From: Cryptomeria japonica
Taxonomy: Eukaryota > Streptophyta > Pinopsida > Cupressales > Cupressaceae
Direction of reading: 5' to 3'
Assembly: GCF_030272615.1 (NCBI RefSeq)
Contig: NC_081405.1
Coordinates: 606,179,677-606,243,676 of the forward strand
Length of the DNA stretch: 64,000 nucleotides
In this document: positions 44,151-55,996 of the stretch, piece after piece
Numbering within the stretch: the stretch's first letter is position 1
Layout of the letters: every line of letters starts with the position of its first letter
The notes under the pieces: generated by a model
Told to the model about the DNA's origin: nothing
What the model saw: only the letters and a program-made list of their open reading frames with translations
The model's database searches: none
Position numbers and translations under genes: made by a program

Positions 44151-45180
44151 GGGGCATCTACTTCTCCAAGTCTGTAATACTGCCTTCATTGAATTTTGAT
44201 TCATGATATTGATGTAGATCTGTAATGTTGAATATAGGTGAAATACTCAAACTATCCGATAACCCCACTTCATACGTATTTCCATAACTAATTTTCTCAA
44301 GACCTTACAAGGTCTAAAATTTCTCATCTGCAACTTGCTATAGGTTCCAACTTGAAATATTTCTTTTCTTAGAACACCATCACTTCATTGCCTACTTCAA
44401 ATTCCTTATGTCTTCTCTTCTCATCTGCTTTCTCCTTATACTTGTTGTTTATATCCTCCAATTGTTGTTTAACCCGAACATGTAAGGCCTTCATGTGATC
44501 CGCAAATTCTTCTGCTTCTTCACTCCTCTTGTCTTCAATACTGATCTCTCTCAATTCTGATATACCTCTAGGGTGTACTCTAGTAAAAATTTCAAAAGTT
44601 GTTCTTTGTGTATTCCTATTCATTGAATTATTGTAGGCAAACTCAACTTGTGCAAGAATCAAATCCCAACTTTCGGTCTTCTCTCCAACTAAGCATCTCA
44701 ACAAATTTCCCAAACTCCGGTTTACTACCTCTGTTTTTCCATTATTCTATGGGTGAAAAGTAGAACTGAACTTCAAATATTTCTTCATCTTCTTCCAAAG
44801 TGTCCTAACAAAATAACCAACAAACTTAGTGTCTTTGTCTAAAACTATGCTCTTAGGTAATCCATGTAATCTAACTACCTCCTTGAAAAATAAGTCAGCT
44901 ACATGCACTGCATTTGATGTATTCTTACAAGGTATGAAATGAGCCATCTCTGAGAATCTATCCACCATCACAAATATAGAACCATTCCCTCTTTGTGTCT
45001 TAGGTAATCCAAGTATGAAATCCATGCTTATGTCCTCCCAAGGTCTCTGTGGAACTATCAAAGGCTTATACAATCTCACATTCTGACTACTACCCTTTGA
45101 AATTTGACAAAATCTACAGCTCTGCACTAATTTCCTAACATCCTTATGAATCTTAGGCCAAAATTAATATTCGCTCACCA
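44151..45180 (-). pseudogene. Chromovirus integrase
   Basis: 45127-44747 holds the zinc-domain end (SCRFCQISKGSSQNVRLYKP) and the core with SMDFILGLPKTQRG (first Asp), MVDRFSEMAHFIP and VLDKDTKFVGYF (second Asp). The Glu motif region around 44740 is broken by a stop. 44713-44369 continues LLRCLVGEKTESWDL, FAYNNSMN and the C-terminal KADEKRRHKEFEVGNEVMV, followed by a frameshifted LRKEIFQVGTYSKLQ module. Confidence 0.9.
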
Positions 45181-45985
45181 ATTCTACTATTTTGTCAACA
45201 CCAAAGTGTCCAACTAATCCTCCACTATGCTTCTCCTTTATCAAATTCTCCCTCACAGAACTCTTAGGTATACACAACTGAACTCCTATGAATAACATCC
45301 CATCCTAAATAAAATAATCCAACCACTAACTTCTATCTACCATAACCGGCTCTCTACATGCTTTCCAAGTTTATGCAAAATCCGAGTCATCACCATACAA
45401 GGTCTTCAACTCCTCAAATCCTAACATTGTTACCTTCATCTCTATCAACAAACTCCTCCTTCTACTCAATGCATCAGAAACTTTGTTTGACTTTCCACTT
45501 CCATGCTTCAACACAAAGGTGTATCTCTATAAAAAATCTACCCATCTCATGTGTCTCTAATTCAACTTACTCTGATTGTTCAAATACTACAAAGCTTGAT
45601 GATCAGTATACAACACAAAATCCTTAGGCAACAAGTAATGTCTCCACTTCTTCAAGGCTTGAACTATGGAATACAATTCCTGATCATACACTGAATATCT
45701 CCTCCTTGCATCATTCAACTTCTCATTGAAATAAACTATTGCTCTTCCTTCCTGACTTAACACTGCTCCAATTTCATTTCCACTTGCATCACAATCCACT
45801 TGAAATACTTAGCTAAAATCTGGTAAAGCTAACACAAGCTTCTAAGTCACCTTCTACTTCAAAAATTCAAAACTGTTATTTTCTCTGGTTGTCAATTTCA
45901 AATCCTTCCTATCTCCTCTCACTATCTCAGTCACAGGGCTACAAACTGAACTGAAATTTCTGATAAACTTCTAGTAGAAACTAGC
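45181..45985 (-). pseudogene. Chromovirus RNase H and connection
   Basis: 45799-45587 reads [19 protein letters not shown]...[19 protein letters not shown] and LYTDHQAL: RNase H Asp, Glu and the TDH motif are present. Downstream pieces to 45181 continue with SDALSRR-type sequence and the pre-integrase HSGGLVGHFG region, broken by stops. Confidence 0.85.
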
Positions 45986-46740
45986 CTACCCATGAAATGA
46001 TCTTACCTCTGCAATGCTTTCTGGTGTAAAACATTCAACAATTGCTTTCACCTTCTCAAGATCCATCTTCAATCCACCCGTAGATATCACAAATCCTAAA
46101 TAGACCAATTCTTCCTTCATGAAACTACACTTCTTAATATTTATCAGCAACTTCTCTTCTCTTAGCCTTTGCAAAACTTATCAGAAGCAACATATGTTCC
46201 TCCTTTGTCTTACTGAAAAATCAAGATGTCATCCAAATACACAATAACAAACTTATCCAAGAATTTCTTCAATACCTCATTCGTCAATCTCATGAAAGTA
46301 ATCGGTGCATTAGTAAACCCAAAAGGCATCACCAACCATTCATACGATCCTTCATTTGTCTTGAACAACTGTCTTCCATTCATCTCCTTCTCTAATTCTG
46401 GTATGATGATATCCACTCTTCAAGTCTATCTTTGTATAGTATTTGGCTCCACTCAAAAAATCCATTATGTAATCCATCCTAGGAGAAGGAAACTGATACT
46501 TCACTGTGATTTTGTTTATTGCTCTAGAATCGCTACACATCATCCATTCTCCATTCTTCTTAGGTGCTAACATGACTGGTACTACACACAGACTCAAAAT
46601 TTCTTTGATGAAACCTTTCTTCAATAACTCCTACACTTGTTTATTCAACTCCTCATTTTCTGTCGGTCTCATTCGGCTTGCTGCTTTGTTAGGCAAACTA
46701 GCTTTGGGAATCAGGTCCATGCAATGATTGATACTTTTCA
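45986..46740 (-). pseudogene. Chromovirus reverse transcriptase
   Basis: 46624-46352 has [37 protein letters not shown] and [16 protein letters not shown]; 46416-46210 has [16 protein letters not shown] and the catalytic [11 protein letters not shown], intact; 46174-45986 has CSFMKEELVYLGFVIS. Frames shift between the pieces. Residue order and spacing are normal for Gypsy RT. Confidence 0.9.
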
Positions 46741-47112
46741 CAGGTGGTTATCCATCAGGAACATTATCTGAAATGATATCTTCATACTCTGTCAACAACT
46801 CCTTTATCTCGTCTGGTTGTTCTTAATGCTCTGGGTTCTCAATCTTCTTCGGAACTAGAGAAAAACACACATTCTCATGTCTCATTCCATCTAAGAATTT
46901 CCTTCCATCAACCAAATAGATTCTTGCATTCGTATAGACTTCACTTTTCAAGGGATCCTCTAAGGGTAACAAGGCTTGTTTCATCCCATTTGCTATAAAC
47001 AACCAATAGTGTATATGTTCTTTCTCCCATCATGTATTGCTTGTCTATCAAATTGCCAAGGTCTTCCCAACAAAATATGATAAAAATCCATAGGCATAAT
47101 ATCACACAAAAA

Positions 47113-47334
47113 TTAATCATGATAATTTCCAATTTTTAATTTCACCAAATATTGCTCACTCACTAGTATTTTATGATCATCCTGAATCCATTCTATCTGA
47201 TAACTCTTAGGGTGCTTCAACCTTTCCAAATTCAGCTTATTCACCATTTCTTTTGAAATGAGGTTATCTAAACTACCACTATCAATTATAAATTTACAAC
47301 ACTTACTGGATACCTTACACTTGGTTTTGAACAA
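47113..47334 (-). pseudogene. Chromovirus protease
   Basis: CCKFIIDSGSLDNLISKEMV gives the Asp-Ser-Gly active site of a retropepsin; further conserved residues include LVKLKIGNYHD. Frame opens directly after the gag knuckle region. Confidence 0.8.
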
Positions 47335-47343
47335 ATTCCTCTT

Positions 47344-48290
47344 CTACAAGGATTCTTCATCATCTCTGGTATGGCACAATGCTTTCCTCATCATCATCCG
47401 TTCTCCATCTTCTGGTTTGTTAGCTGATCCAGTATGATCTAAATCTTCTTCTATTAATGTCATTCTTCCAGTGTTCTCTACCTTCTTACATTCAAAAGCA
47501 CGATGTCCTTCTCCTCTGCACTTAAAGAAAGTTCCTCTAAACACTCTCTTATCTTGTCTTTTGTCATTTTTTCCATAACCTTCATTCCGGTAACCATAAG
47601 GTTCTCTTCTCTGGTAGAAATTTTTGTCATCCTTTTGGTATGAACTACCATTCTTGCTTACTTCCTTGTCCTTATTTTGATCTACATAGGTTCCTCTTCC
47701 TCCAGAATATCCTCTTCCTCCTCTGAAAAACCTTTCGCCTCTACCTCTTTGTTTCTACTCATGTCTTTTTTTATCTTCTCTTCTTCTTTTAGGGCATATT
47801 GATAAGATTATTCAACATTCTGCAAATTGATCAAACTAAGTTCATCTTGTATAGACATCGATAACCCATTCAAATATCTCACAAATTTTTTAATTTCATC
47901 ATCAGTATGTCTGAATTTGATATTCAACTTGTAGAATGCTTTAGTATACTCCACACTAGATTTCTTCTGCTTCATGTTTTGCAATTTCCAAAACAAATTC
48001 ACTTGATAATCAGTTGGCGTAAATTTTGATTTTAACTTGGTGACCATCCGCTCCCATGATTTGATCTTCTCTTTACCTCTTCTCTGTCTATCAAACTACA
48101 AATGTTCCCACTAAAGAGATGCATGACCCTTCAACCTAGTACAGGCATATTTCACTTTTCATTCTTCTGCAGTATTCTCAAAATCGAAATATTTCTCCAT
48201 CTTCGTGATCCAATCCATCAATCCATCTGAATCCAACTTACCATCATAATCCGGTGGGGTAAAATATGGTTTCATGTTCACCCTAATCAA
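47344..48290 (-). pseudogene. Chromovirus Gag
   Basis: 48047-47808 carries capsid motifs (FTPTDYQVNLFWKLQNMKQ, YTKAFYKLNIKF, YLNGLSMSIQDEL); 47544-47344 carries a knuckle FFKCRGEGHRAFECKK missing one Cys. Between them an Arg/Glu-rich stretch is broken by stops. The first part, about 48290-48050, is readable only in pieces. Confidence 0.8.
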
Positions 48291-48604
48291 AACCCTCAAG
48301 AACCTTTCTTCATTCGGATCGATCTCTAGGGGATTTGCTACTTGTTTTGCTGATCTTCTTCTTGTTCATCTTCGCTCACATCTTCAATATGTCAACCCCT
48401 TCTCTAGGTCATTTCAACAACTTCCAAATGAGCTACAATTCCTCACAACATTTCCATCAAAGAAGGGTCTACATTCCCACCTACCCCACCATTCATATTT
48501 CACCTTTGTGCCATCTTCACGCTAGTCCTCTACAGTTGCAGGTTGTATCCTCAATCCACCACCCTACAACAGAATCTTCAGGACAACACAATCCCCGGAA
48601 TGAA

Positions 48605-48625
48605 AAAACTCACTATGATGCCACT
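48605..48625 (-). other. Probable primer-binding site of chromovirus
   Basis: Minus strand after the 5' LTR reads AGTGGCATCATAGTGAG. TGGCATCATAG resembles a Met-tRNA primer site (TGGTATCAGAG) with changes. Confidence 0.5.
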
Positions 48626-49418
48626 TGGTGCAGTCATAGTTAGGAGGGATCTCAATGAGCTCAATCTGGACAGTGCAGCAGGAATAAAACACAACGGAAA
48701 CAAGAGAATATGATGGAGGAAATGCAAAACATATTGAATTATATCATGAAAACCAATTACAATTTGTCGGCAATATGCAGGCTACAAGATCCACCTCACT
48801 GGCTTGAATTCATACATGCTCAATTACAGTCTCGGTCAACTCCGGACCTCTTAATCTCAAGATAGATCTTCTATGTTGTAAAAACTGATTGCTACAAGCT
48901 AAATTACATTGTTTAATATGATCTAGAGGGATCCGCGTCGGCCCAAAAAGAATCAAATATCGATGAACAAGTTGAAACATGTAAAACCACTAGGCCAACC
49001 TCCATCAAAGAGAATCCTCCGAAAAATCCAAAGGATGAAGTGTAGACCAAAGGGAAGGTCAACCATATTGCAAGGAACATTGTAAGCAACGAACTAAAGC
49101 TCTGCAAGCTGCAGAAATGATTTGCAAGATTCACCAAAGCCAAAATAGGTCCAAGCGGTTTTAGTGTTCTAAGTCAAAGAACTGTCTTAGAATCTGGAAT
49201 CGATAACTTGCCAGAAAAAAAATCTAAATGTCTCATGGACTTGGGGTAAGGAATATCATCATGTCCTCGAGCAAAATCAATCTCCGCAAGATCAGTTGAG
49301 CAATTGTAAGAAAATGCAGAAAGAAATGCTGAAACTACAAAACAGGAAACAAATTGAAAAGAAATGTTTTTTTTTGGTTGATGCAAGATTGCCAAGAACG
49401 AGGGATGCTCTTGCATCA
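48626..49418 (-). repeat. 5' LTR of chromovirus
   Basis: Runs TGGTGCAG to TTGCATCA and matches 43159-43942 along its length. Confidence 0.9.
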
Positions 49419-49423
49419 CTTTC

Positions 49424-50439
49424 CATTGTGGTCTAACGGTTTTTCTTTAGGACAAAGTGTAGGCTTTGGGTTTTTTTACTAAGGGAATATTCTTTTTGAG
49501 TGTGGATGAATGGCAAATGGAAGAACGCCACTTGTAAATGGCTAGTAGCTTGTTGCATTCCTTGTTATTATAAAAGGAATATAATGGCTAAGGGTTAGTG
49601 GTTCTGAGATTTATTCCTATGTAATGATGATGTAGACAAAGTGAATATCATAGATATAGGGAATATTTTTAGAGAATGCATACTTATGTAATAGTTCTAT
49701 TCGGTTTTGAGCATAGTAATGAAGATATTACAAAATCTTCTCTATAATGTATTTATGGATTTGTATATGAATTAAAATAACAAAGGGTGTGTTTATTTGT
49801 CTTTGCGACTTTCTTTTAGTTGAGTAATTTGTGTATGGGTTTCCTTCAAGAAAGGAATTAAATAATGTATTCAATTTGTTGTGAATTTTAGGGACATTAT
49901 GGATCTATAAGTAGGTTTTTTTGATTTCATATTCGGAGTGATTTATGTAATGCATAAATGTCATTGTCCATTGAATAGGGTTAACTCTATTACATGGGTA
50001 TGTTTAGGATTTGAAGCTTGAGTCTGTGCTCTATGGATTAGGCATTGATCTATTAAAGCTACACAAGTTTATTTCAAAGACCTTAAACTATCAAATCAAT
50101 TTTAATTTCTTGTTGCTAGGTGAAGGTGTAGTTTAGTTCTGTTCTCAATGTTATTTAAGAAGTATGGGATTGGTGTTTGAGAATGGTGAAATATGAACAT
50201 TCATTACTCATAAGTTTGAGAAACATCCACTCTCAGAGGTTCGTAGTTGATGAGTTTATTATATGTGCAAATATATGAATTGGGAATACTCTCCTAAGTT
50301 TGGTGGAACTCAAAGTGAAGAAGGCTTATATATAGCCTTTTTATGTTATGTTTTCTTGTCTTCCAATTGAGGATAAGGTTGAGTGTATAATCTAGGTTTT
50401 ATGTTTTTCCCTTAGGATTGAAGGTAGCAAGATAAATCA
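49424..50439 (+). repeat. Right LTR of element C, remaining part
   Basis: Follows the chromovirus TSD; aligns with 11521-12121 and then, without interruption, with 37514-37948, so it shows the empty Tat target near 50012. TATATATAG at 50327-50335 lies about 110 bases before its end. Confidence 0.75.
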
Positions 50440-50840
50440 TAAACAAAATCCAAGAGGAACATGGTAGAAACCAACGAACCACCAAGCACAACCACCCCAA
50501 TCAAGAGGGAAAAAATAGCATAACAAGGAAGGATATGCAAGAAACAACCCACAATAGGGAGAAACCAAAGACCAGATGGGATCCAACAAGAGTAGATCCC
50601 TCCACCAAATCCTAACAATGAAACATGGCCAAAAAAAGCAATCTAGGGCTATCACCATAATTCTCTCCTTTTCTATCTCCCTCATTCACCTCCTCTACAA
50701 CTTCTCCTCCTCCCAAAACCCTAGTAACTAACTTCTCACTCATGCTCATTGAGCTTTGGATATAGTTCTTTTTGAGTACTATGGTTTTTATTGTAAGTAT
50801 GTTTGTATGATAAAAACTTGAGAAATAATAATGTGAATGT
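50440..50840. other. Segment between element C and Copia-2
   Basis: About 400 bp, relatively GC-richer. On the minus strand there is an 82-codon Trp/Phe-rich frame (GCAWWFVGFYHVPLG) that I cannot match to a family. It could be a scrap of a LINE or other repeat. Confidence 0.35.
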
Positions 50841-52068
50841 TGTTAGACAGTTCAAATAACCAGAAGACAACTGAGAGGAGGGGGGGGTGAATCAGTTGTC
50901 TTAGATTACCGAAACCTTAAGCAATTAAAACTTTAATACCGGAACCCAAAAGATTAATACCCGAATGCATAAACCAAACATTGAAATAGTAGATAAATCA
51001 ATTAAGAATAAACAACAATCAGAGAATAAATACCATCCACATGACACCAAGATTTGTACGTGGAAAACTTGGTAAAGGGAAAAACCATGGTGGAAAGCCC
51101 ACCCACAGTCAGCTAATACTTCTGCAGTATGTGAATACAATTGAGGGGCCTACACTTGCAGGAAGGCCAACAGCCTAGAGTGCACTGCTCATCACAAAAG
51201 GAGTCTCACTAATTACATAGAAATCCATACTACAATTCGGAAGAAAGAATGAACTACAAAGATAACATCTCCTATGCCTAAGTACAATTTCAGTTAAGCA
51301 CAATACCGGAGGACTAAATCCTCTTACTAAAACCTAAATCGATTACCAATGATTGACCAAATCCTCTACCAAAATGATTATTATATTATTCGGTCTTACA
51401 TATACATATCCTATTCTCATATGATCTACAATGAGATCTTACCTCATATATATACAAACCCTCGACCATAAACAATCAGGTGGGCCACCAGACAATAAAA
51501 CAATTACATAATTACAAAACATGTTGGCCAGAGACCAAACAAATAATATCCAACCCATAAGATATCCCTGAAACACATTGAGAGGTCCAATCCACACGTT
51601 ACATTAAGCCGGTCCATAACCTAGATGAATCGAGACCCAATTTAGGTCCACACACACTAAATAAATTATCCCAATAAACAAAGTCTCGAACATGATCACC
51701 ATCAACATCCCAAATCACCACTAGAAGCCTCACCAACACCACTTATGCATATCATCAAAGATCTTCAATAAAGATCTGTCGGTGAAACCCTTGCCGAAAC
51801 AACAAACCAAGCTTGCCAACAAGCAAGATAGAATCCAATCACTAGAACAAAACCAACTGACTGAACATGAATCTGAGTAGCATGAGTAAGCCAATTCTAT
51901 AACCCAAAAATCCAAAGCATACCAGTTCATACCGGATCTAATCTAACCAAAAACGAAATAGCTTATCGGGACTCGAAGGATACCAGTAAAGCATCCAAAA
52001 CAACTAGTGTTGACATCAATGACAAAACATCAATGCAACACATAATCAATTCCTCCAAATGGCCAACA
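50841..52068 (-). repeat. 3' LTR of Copia-2
   Basis: TGTTAGACAG to GGCCAACA; pairs with 58656-59866. Hairpin at 50866-50900 (perfect 9 bp). Minus-strand TATATATA near 51446. Confidence 0.92.
50866..50900 (-). promoter_or_regulatory. U5 hairpin, Copia-2 3' LTR
   Basis: GACAACTGA (50866-50874) / TCAGTTGTC (50892-50900), G-rich loop on the plus strand. Confidence 0.65.
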
Positions 52069-52393
52069 ATCTCCCCCTTTGGCATTGATGGCAACACTAG
52101 ATGTGAAAAACATCCAAGTGCCAAGAAATGCCAAACAAGTCTCCCACACAAAGATATAGCAAAGAAGTTGTGAAACATACTCCCGCTGATGTATATATCC
52201 CTTAAGTTTTTCACATGAATATCTCTTCCCCTTTGACATCAATGCTTGTAATCTGACATAAATATCAAAGCAAAAATAAAAACCACTGAATCACAAGGCT
52301 AACTACTCCCCCAGAGCAGTAGCATCCCCACAATAGTCCAGAATGAATAATATCTCTGATAATGCATACTGGACTGATGCCAAATAGAATCAA
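52069..52393 (-). other. Copia-2 3' untranslated region with repeated polypurine tracts
   Basis: Purine tracts on the minus strand at 52070-52082 (adjacent to the LTR), 52222-52238 and 52304-52323. The last has CTACT/AGTAG arms around GGGGG, the same hairpin as in Copia-1. Confidence 0.6.
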
Positions 52394-52960
52394 TCAGTTC
52401 TTTGTTGGAGGGGCGAAAACCCCTAACCCATCCCTAAGGTACTCAAATGATTCTTTAGGAAAAGGTTTAGTGAAAATATATGCAATCTGCTCTTTAGTGT
52501 TCACATAAACCAGTCTAACCTCATTTTCTTCCACCTTCTCCTTCAAAAAGTTATACTTGATAGATATGTGCTTTGTCTTAGAGTGAAATACCGGATTCTT
52601 TGATATGTCTATAGCAGCAAAGTTATCACAATGAATAACTAAAGGTCCAATGCAATGCACTTTAATATCCTTCAACATTTTCCTCATCCATAGAACTTAT
52701 GTACAATTAGTAGCCGCAACAACATACTTAGCTTCAATAATAGATAAAGAAGTACATGATTGTTTCTTGCCGATCCATGAAACTGACTTCTTTCCAAGAA
52801 AGAATGCTCCACTAGAAGTACTTTTCTAGTCATCAACATCTCCTACCCAATTTGCATCTGTATATGCACATAAAGTAAAGTCATCATCCTTAGGTACCAC
52901 AAAACATATTCAAATATACCTTACAAGTATCTAAAAATTATTTTCACCGCACTCTCCTGA
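52394..52960 (-). pseudogene. Copia-2 RNase H
   Basis: 52687-52394 reads MLKDIKVHCIGPLVIHCDNFAAIDISK, the conserved KTKHISIKYNFLKEKV and YIFTKPFPKESFEYLRDGLG. The upstream half (52690-52960) shows WIGKKQSC-, AFFLGKKSVS- and ADANWVGD-like pieces with stops. Confidence 0.85.
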
Positions 52961-53825
52961 TTTTCTCTAAGATCAGTCTAATATCTTGATGCAATACCAA
53001 CAACATTCATTATGTCAGGCCTAGTTTGAGTCAACTATAGCAGACCTCCAATCATAGATTTGTATGTTGTAGGATTTACCAGTGCAGATTCATCTTTCCT
53101 TGTCAATTTCTCACTTATAACCATAGGAGTACTTACTATTTTAGAGTCTTCCATGCCAAATTTCTTCAACAATTCCCTAGAATACTTAGTTTGACAGATG
53201 AAAATACCTTTGTCAGTCTGAGTAATCTGCAAACCTAAGAAAATTTTCATTTCCCCAATCATAGACATTTCAAATTCTTTCTCCATATTTTTAGAAAATT
53301 TCATGAACAACTTATCTCCACCTCAAAAAATAATGTCATCAACAAATACTTCAATAGTCAATATATTATCATCAGTGACTGTATAATATAGATTACTGTC
53401 AGCATTACCTTTAGTGAAACCAAGCTTCAAAAAATATTTATCTAACCTTGCATACCAAGTTCTAGGTTCCTATTTCAATCTATATAAAGCTTTCCTTAAC
53501 CTGCAAACCATGTTTTTATCATTTGAAAGTGAAAAACCATCAAGTTGCTCAATATAAACTTCCTCATCAAGATCCCCATTCAAAAAGGCATACTTAACAT
53601 CCATCTGATAAACCTTGTAGTTATTATGTGCAATAGAGGCCATAAATAATCTTACAACTTCAATCCTGGCTATAGGTGCAAAAGTCTCTCCATAATCAAT
53701 TCCTTCCTTTTGAGAATATCCTTTACATACCAATATAGCTTTATTCCTTACAAATTGTCCATCTTCATTTAATTTATTCCTAAAAACCTATTTAGTTCCA
53801 ATAACATTCTTATTTTTAGGCTGGG
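52961..53825 (-). pseudogene. Copia-2 reverse transcriptase
   Basis: 53733-53470 carries [40 protein letters not shown] and LRKALYRLK; the catalytic FVDDIIF near 53330 is intact but is followed by TGA; 53310-53035 carries FLGLQITQTDKGIFICQTKY and the connection to NPTTYKSMIGGLL. The solo-LTR-like insertion at 53826 separates RT from the upstream pol linker. Confidence 0.88.
53821..53825. repeat. Target-site duplication CTGGG of the solo-LTR-like insertion
   Basis: CTGGG here and CCGGG at 55992-55996. Copia-1 has TCGGG at the homologous place, so CTGGG is the changed copy (CpG to TpG). Confidence 0.7.
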
Positions 53826-55991
53826 TGGTGCAGGAGCACCTAGTTGACTAAAACTCTCCTTCTTGAGTATTTCATGTTTTCATGTTTTGTAAATTCTTGT
53901 GGCAGGTTTGTGGTGTTTTTTTAGGTTTTTCTGTGTCTTTTCATATGGTTTTGATCTCATTTTATACTTGAGAGATCAAGTTTTGTCTTTCTAGTCTTGA
54001 GTTGTCAAGTTTTGTCTCCTAGGCCAAAATAGGCCAAAAATGGGTAAATTTGTTGAGAAGTGCCTTATAGGATTAGGAATGCTTTTAAAAGCATTGAGAC
54101 ATGTTTTTAAATTTATTTCAAGCATGTTTAAGTGTTTAAGAGAGTTGGTGTAGTAAAGGGGAACAAAAATGACATTTTGTGCAACAAAAGTTGCTCACCT
54201 TGTTAAAAAGTTGTCATTCTAAAGTCATAAATGTACAAAAGAAATCCTATAGCAGTATGTCCATAAAGGAAATCATAAATAACTCAAAAAACATTGAAAT
54301 ATACCACCCTCTTCCTTGTATAGGGTTGGAAGATGAGAAAACAAAGACATTCTCAATAAAAGAAGTGCAATTTCTGGTTTTTATGGCAATTTGAACTTGT
54401 TTTGATGTAACAGTCCATACTAATCTGATCTCTTTAGTACTATACTTGTTGGCAAGTGTTTTTGGTGTTGATTCAATGCAATTAATGTAATTGGTACCTT
54501 TTTCTTTCTTTCATAAGAGAGTTATGTTTATTTACTTCAGTTTTGTTACTCCTCGGCCCTGTCAAGGGTTTGTACTTCATAATGGGTCAACTTGAGTAAA
54601 AACCTCATTGGGATCCCATGGAGGGACTTGGTCAAGTTGATGGAAGTCTATACAGTGTAAATATCTTCTTGTTTGGCCAGGGTTATGCACAAGGAGTTTG
54701 TGTGAGATTCTACTAGGCAAGTTAAGTGAGTAACTTGGCTAGTAGTTTGAAATTATGAGAAAAATGTTGTTCTCAAAGTCTATTTGAGCTAAAAATGTAG
54801 GGAAAAGGTCTACACCTTCCCTATGAGTGATTTGAAGCAATTTTTAGCTCCATGAGAAGCTATCTTGCCCTTGAAAATCATAACAAACAATTGGGGCAGC
54901 GGGTTCCCTGTTTTTGGAGATTTACGTGGTTTTGGCAACAAATTTGTCTTGTAGCTTCCCTTACATGGATACCTAGCCATATGTGTTTAATACAAGGTTA
55001 ACTTACTATTTGAAGGTTTAATTATGATATGGTGCAGGCGGTTTTGAAGTCCTAGCCCACTGTTATGTAGCAAAGACAGTGAAAAGCAGGGAAAACAGTG
55101 AAAATGACTATTTTTGTCACCTTTTCAGCTAGTATGCCAAGTGTTTGGAAAAATGACAAATGGTAATTGTTTGGAAAATGTTCTCCAAAGTGTGGTAGAG
55201 TCTATAAATAATTCTAGGGCCTTGGTTTGTGAAGGAGTTGTGTATCCAACATTGCAAGCTTGAAAACCCTCTTGAAACCCTACAAAAGTGCCATAAATGG
55301 TGGACAGTCCTCATTTTGCATTGACAGTGGCCTAAACCATGAAAATCTACTAGTTTGGAGGTTTTTTTAATGTCCCAAGTCAACTTCCATGGTGGGGTAA
55401 AGCATCGTTTCCTCCTACAAGCAAATTCCATCTAATTAGCCCTCCACGGGCTAGTAACCCTTTTTAGGCCTCACACACACAAAACAAGGAACCCGATTAC
55501 CTTGAGCTCATTGGGTTTGGAGAGATCTTTGAAGGAAAACTCAAAATAGTGGAGAAACCTCATGAAACCTTGGTGACATCCTTGAGAAGCAATCTTGGGT
55601 CTTGAGACTTAGTAAGTTAGGTTTGAGCAAGTGAATCTAGGAAGCCAAAACAACAAAATGAAGCAAGTTTTTGAACAAAACCTTTACCTAGGTTCCTAAA
55701 CTATTTGGAGGAGCTTGTAATGATAGAGAGAAGTCAGAATAATGCCCAAAGGATAGAGGAATGTGTTGGAAAGAATGCAATGGTTGGATATAATCAATAG
55801 TGGATGAGTAAGGGAATGAGCTCACTCAAAAGGGGAGTTTGTTTGGGAAGCTATGAATGAGATGCTTAGTATTAAAACTTCAAATTGATTTGCAAACATA
55901 TATGATAGACACAAACAAGTCTTTTGGAAACCAATTGAACCATAACACCTAATTAACCTTATTGAGCACTTCTCTATCATTCTCCCTATCA
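53826..55991 (+). mobile_element. Solo-LTR-like insertion, 2.17 kb
   Basis: Absent from the homologous position in Copia-1. It begins TGGTGCAGGAGCACC and ends CCTATCA, i.e. TG...CA, and has a 5-bp TSD. TATAAATA at 55203-55210 on the plus strand fits an LTR promoter with U3 of about 1.4 kb. No gag, pol or primer site is present, so it is best read as a solo LTR left by recombination between the LTRs of a Gypsy-type element. No second copy is in the window. Confidence 0.6.
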
Positions 55992-55996
55992 CCGGG

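Larger units (their letters stand above)
43159..49418 (-). mobile_element. Ty3/Gypsy chromovirus, 6.3 kb
   Basis: Two LTRs of about 790 bp, TSD CTTTC, and in minus orientation gag, protease, RT, RNase H, integrase and a chromodomain. Many stops and frameshifts make it dead. Integrase and chromodomain sequence place it among plant chromoviruses; subgroup is not assigned. Confidence 0.9.
8984..50439 (+). mobile_element. Element C: non-autonomous Ty3/Gypsy element with gag only and LTRs of about 2.6 kb, split by three insertions
   Basis: Two copies of one long repeat flank a 3.6-kb centre. The left copy is 8984-12121 plus 37514-37948; the right copy is 41544-43158 plus 49424-50439. After removing insertions each is about 2.6 kb and they align end to end. 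The centre (37949-41543) begins with a primer-site-like sequence and contains a Gypsy-type gag but no pol, so this is a gag-only (TR-GAG-like) element. Both LTRs have a TATA motif at the expected place (37814 and 50327), about 110-135 bases before the LTR end, supporting the plus orientation. No clear 5-bp target duplication is visible: the outer edges are eroded, the left start reads TAACAATC against TGACGATC on the right. The LTRs differ substantially by eye, so it is the oldest layer. Confidence 0.7.

Noticed and set aside
8984-50439. Reading 8984-12121 and 41544-50439 as two unrelated dispersed repeats
   Set aside because: Equal length after removing insertions, same orientation, gag and primer-like site between them, and TATA at matching places make an LTR pair more likely.
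50412-50685. Trp/Phe-rich minus-strand frames as a membrane protein
   Set aside because: Hydrophobic content follows composition; two overlapping frames are equally open and the start crosses the LTR end of element C.
55129-55431. 100-codon minus-strand frame inside the solo LTR
   Set aside because: No family features, Cys/His spacing irregular, antisense to the LTR; likely chance.
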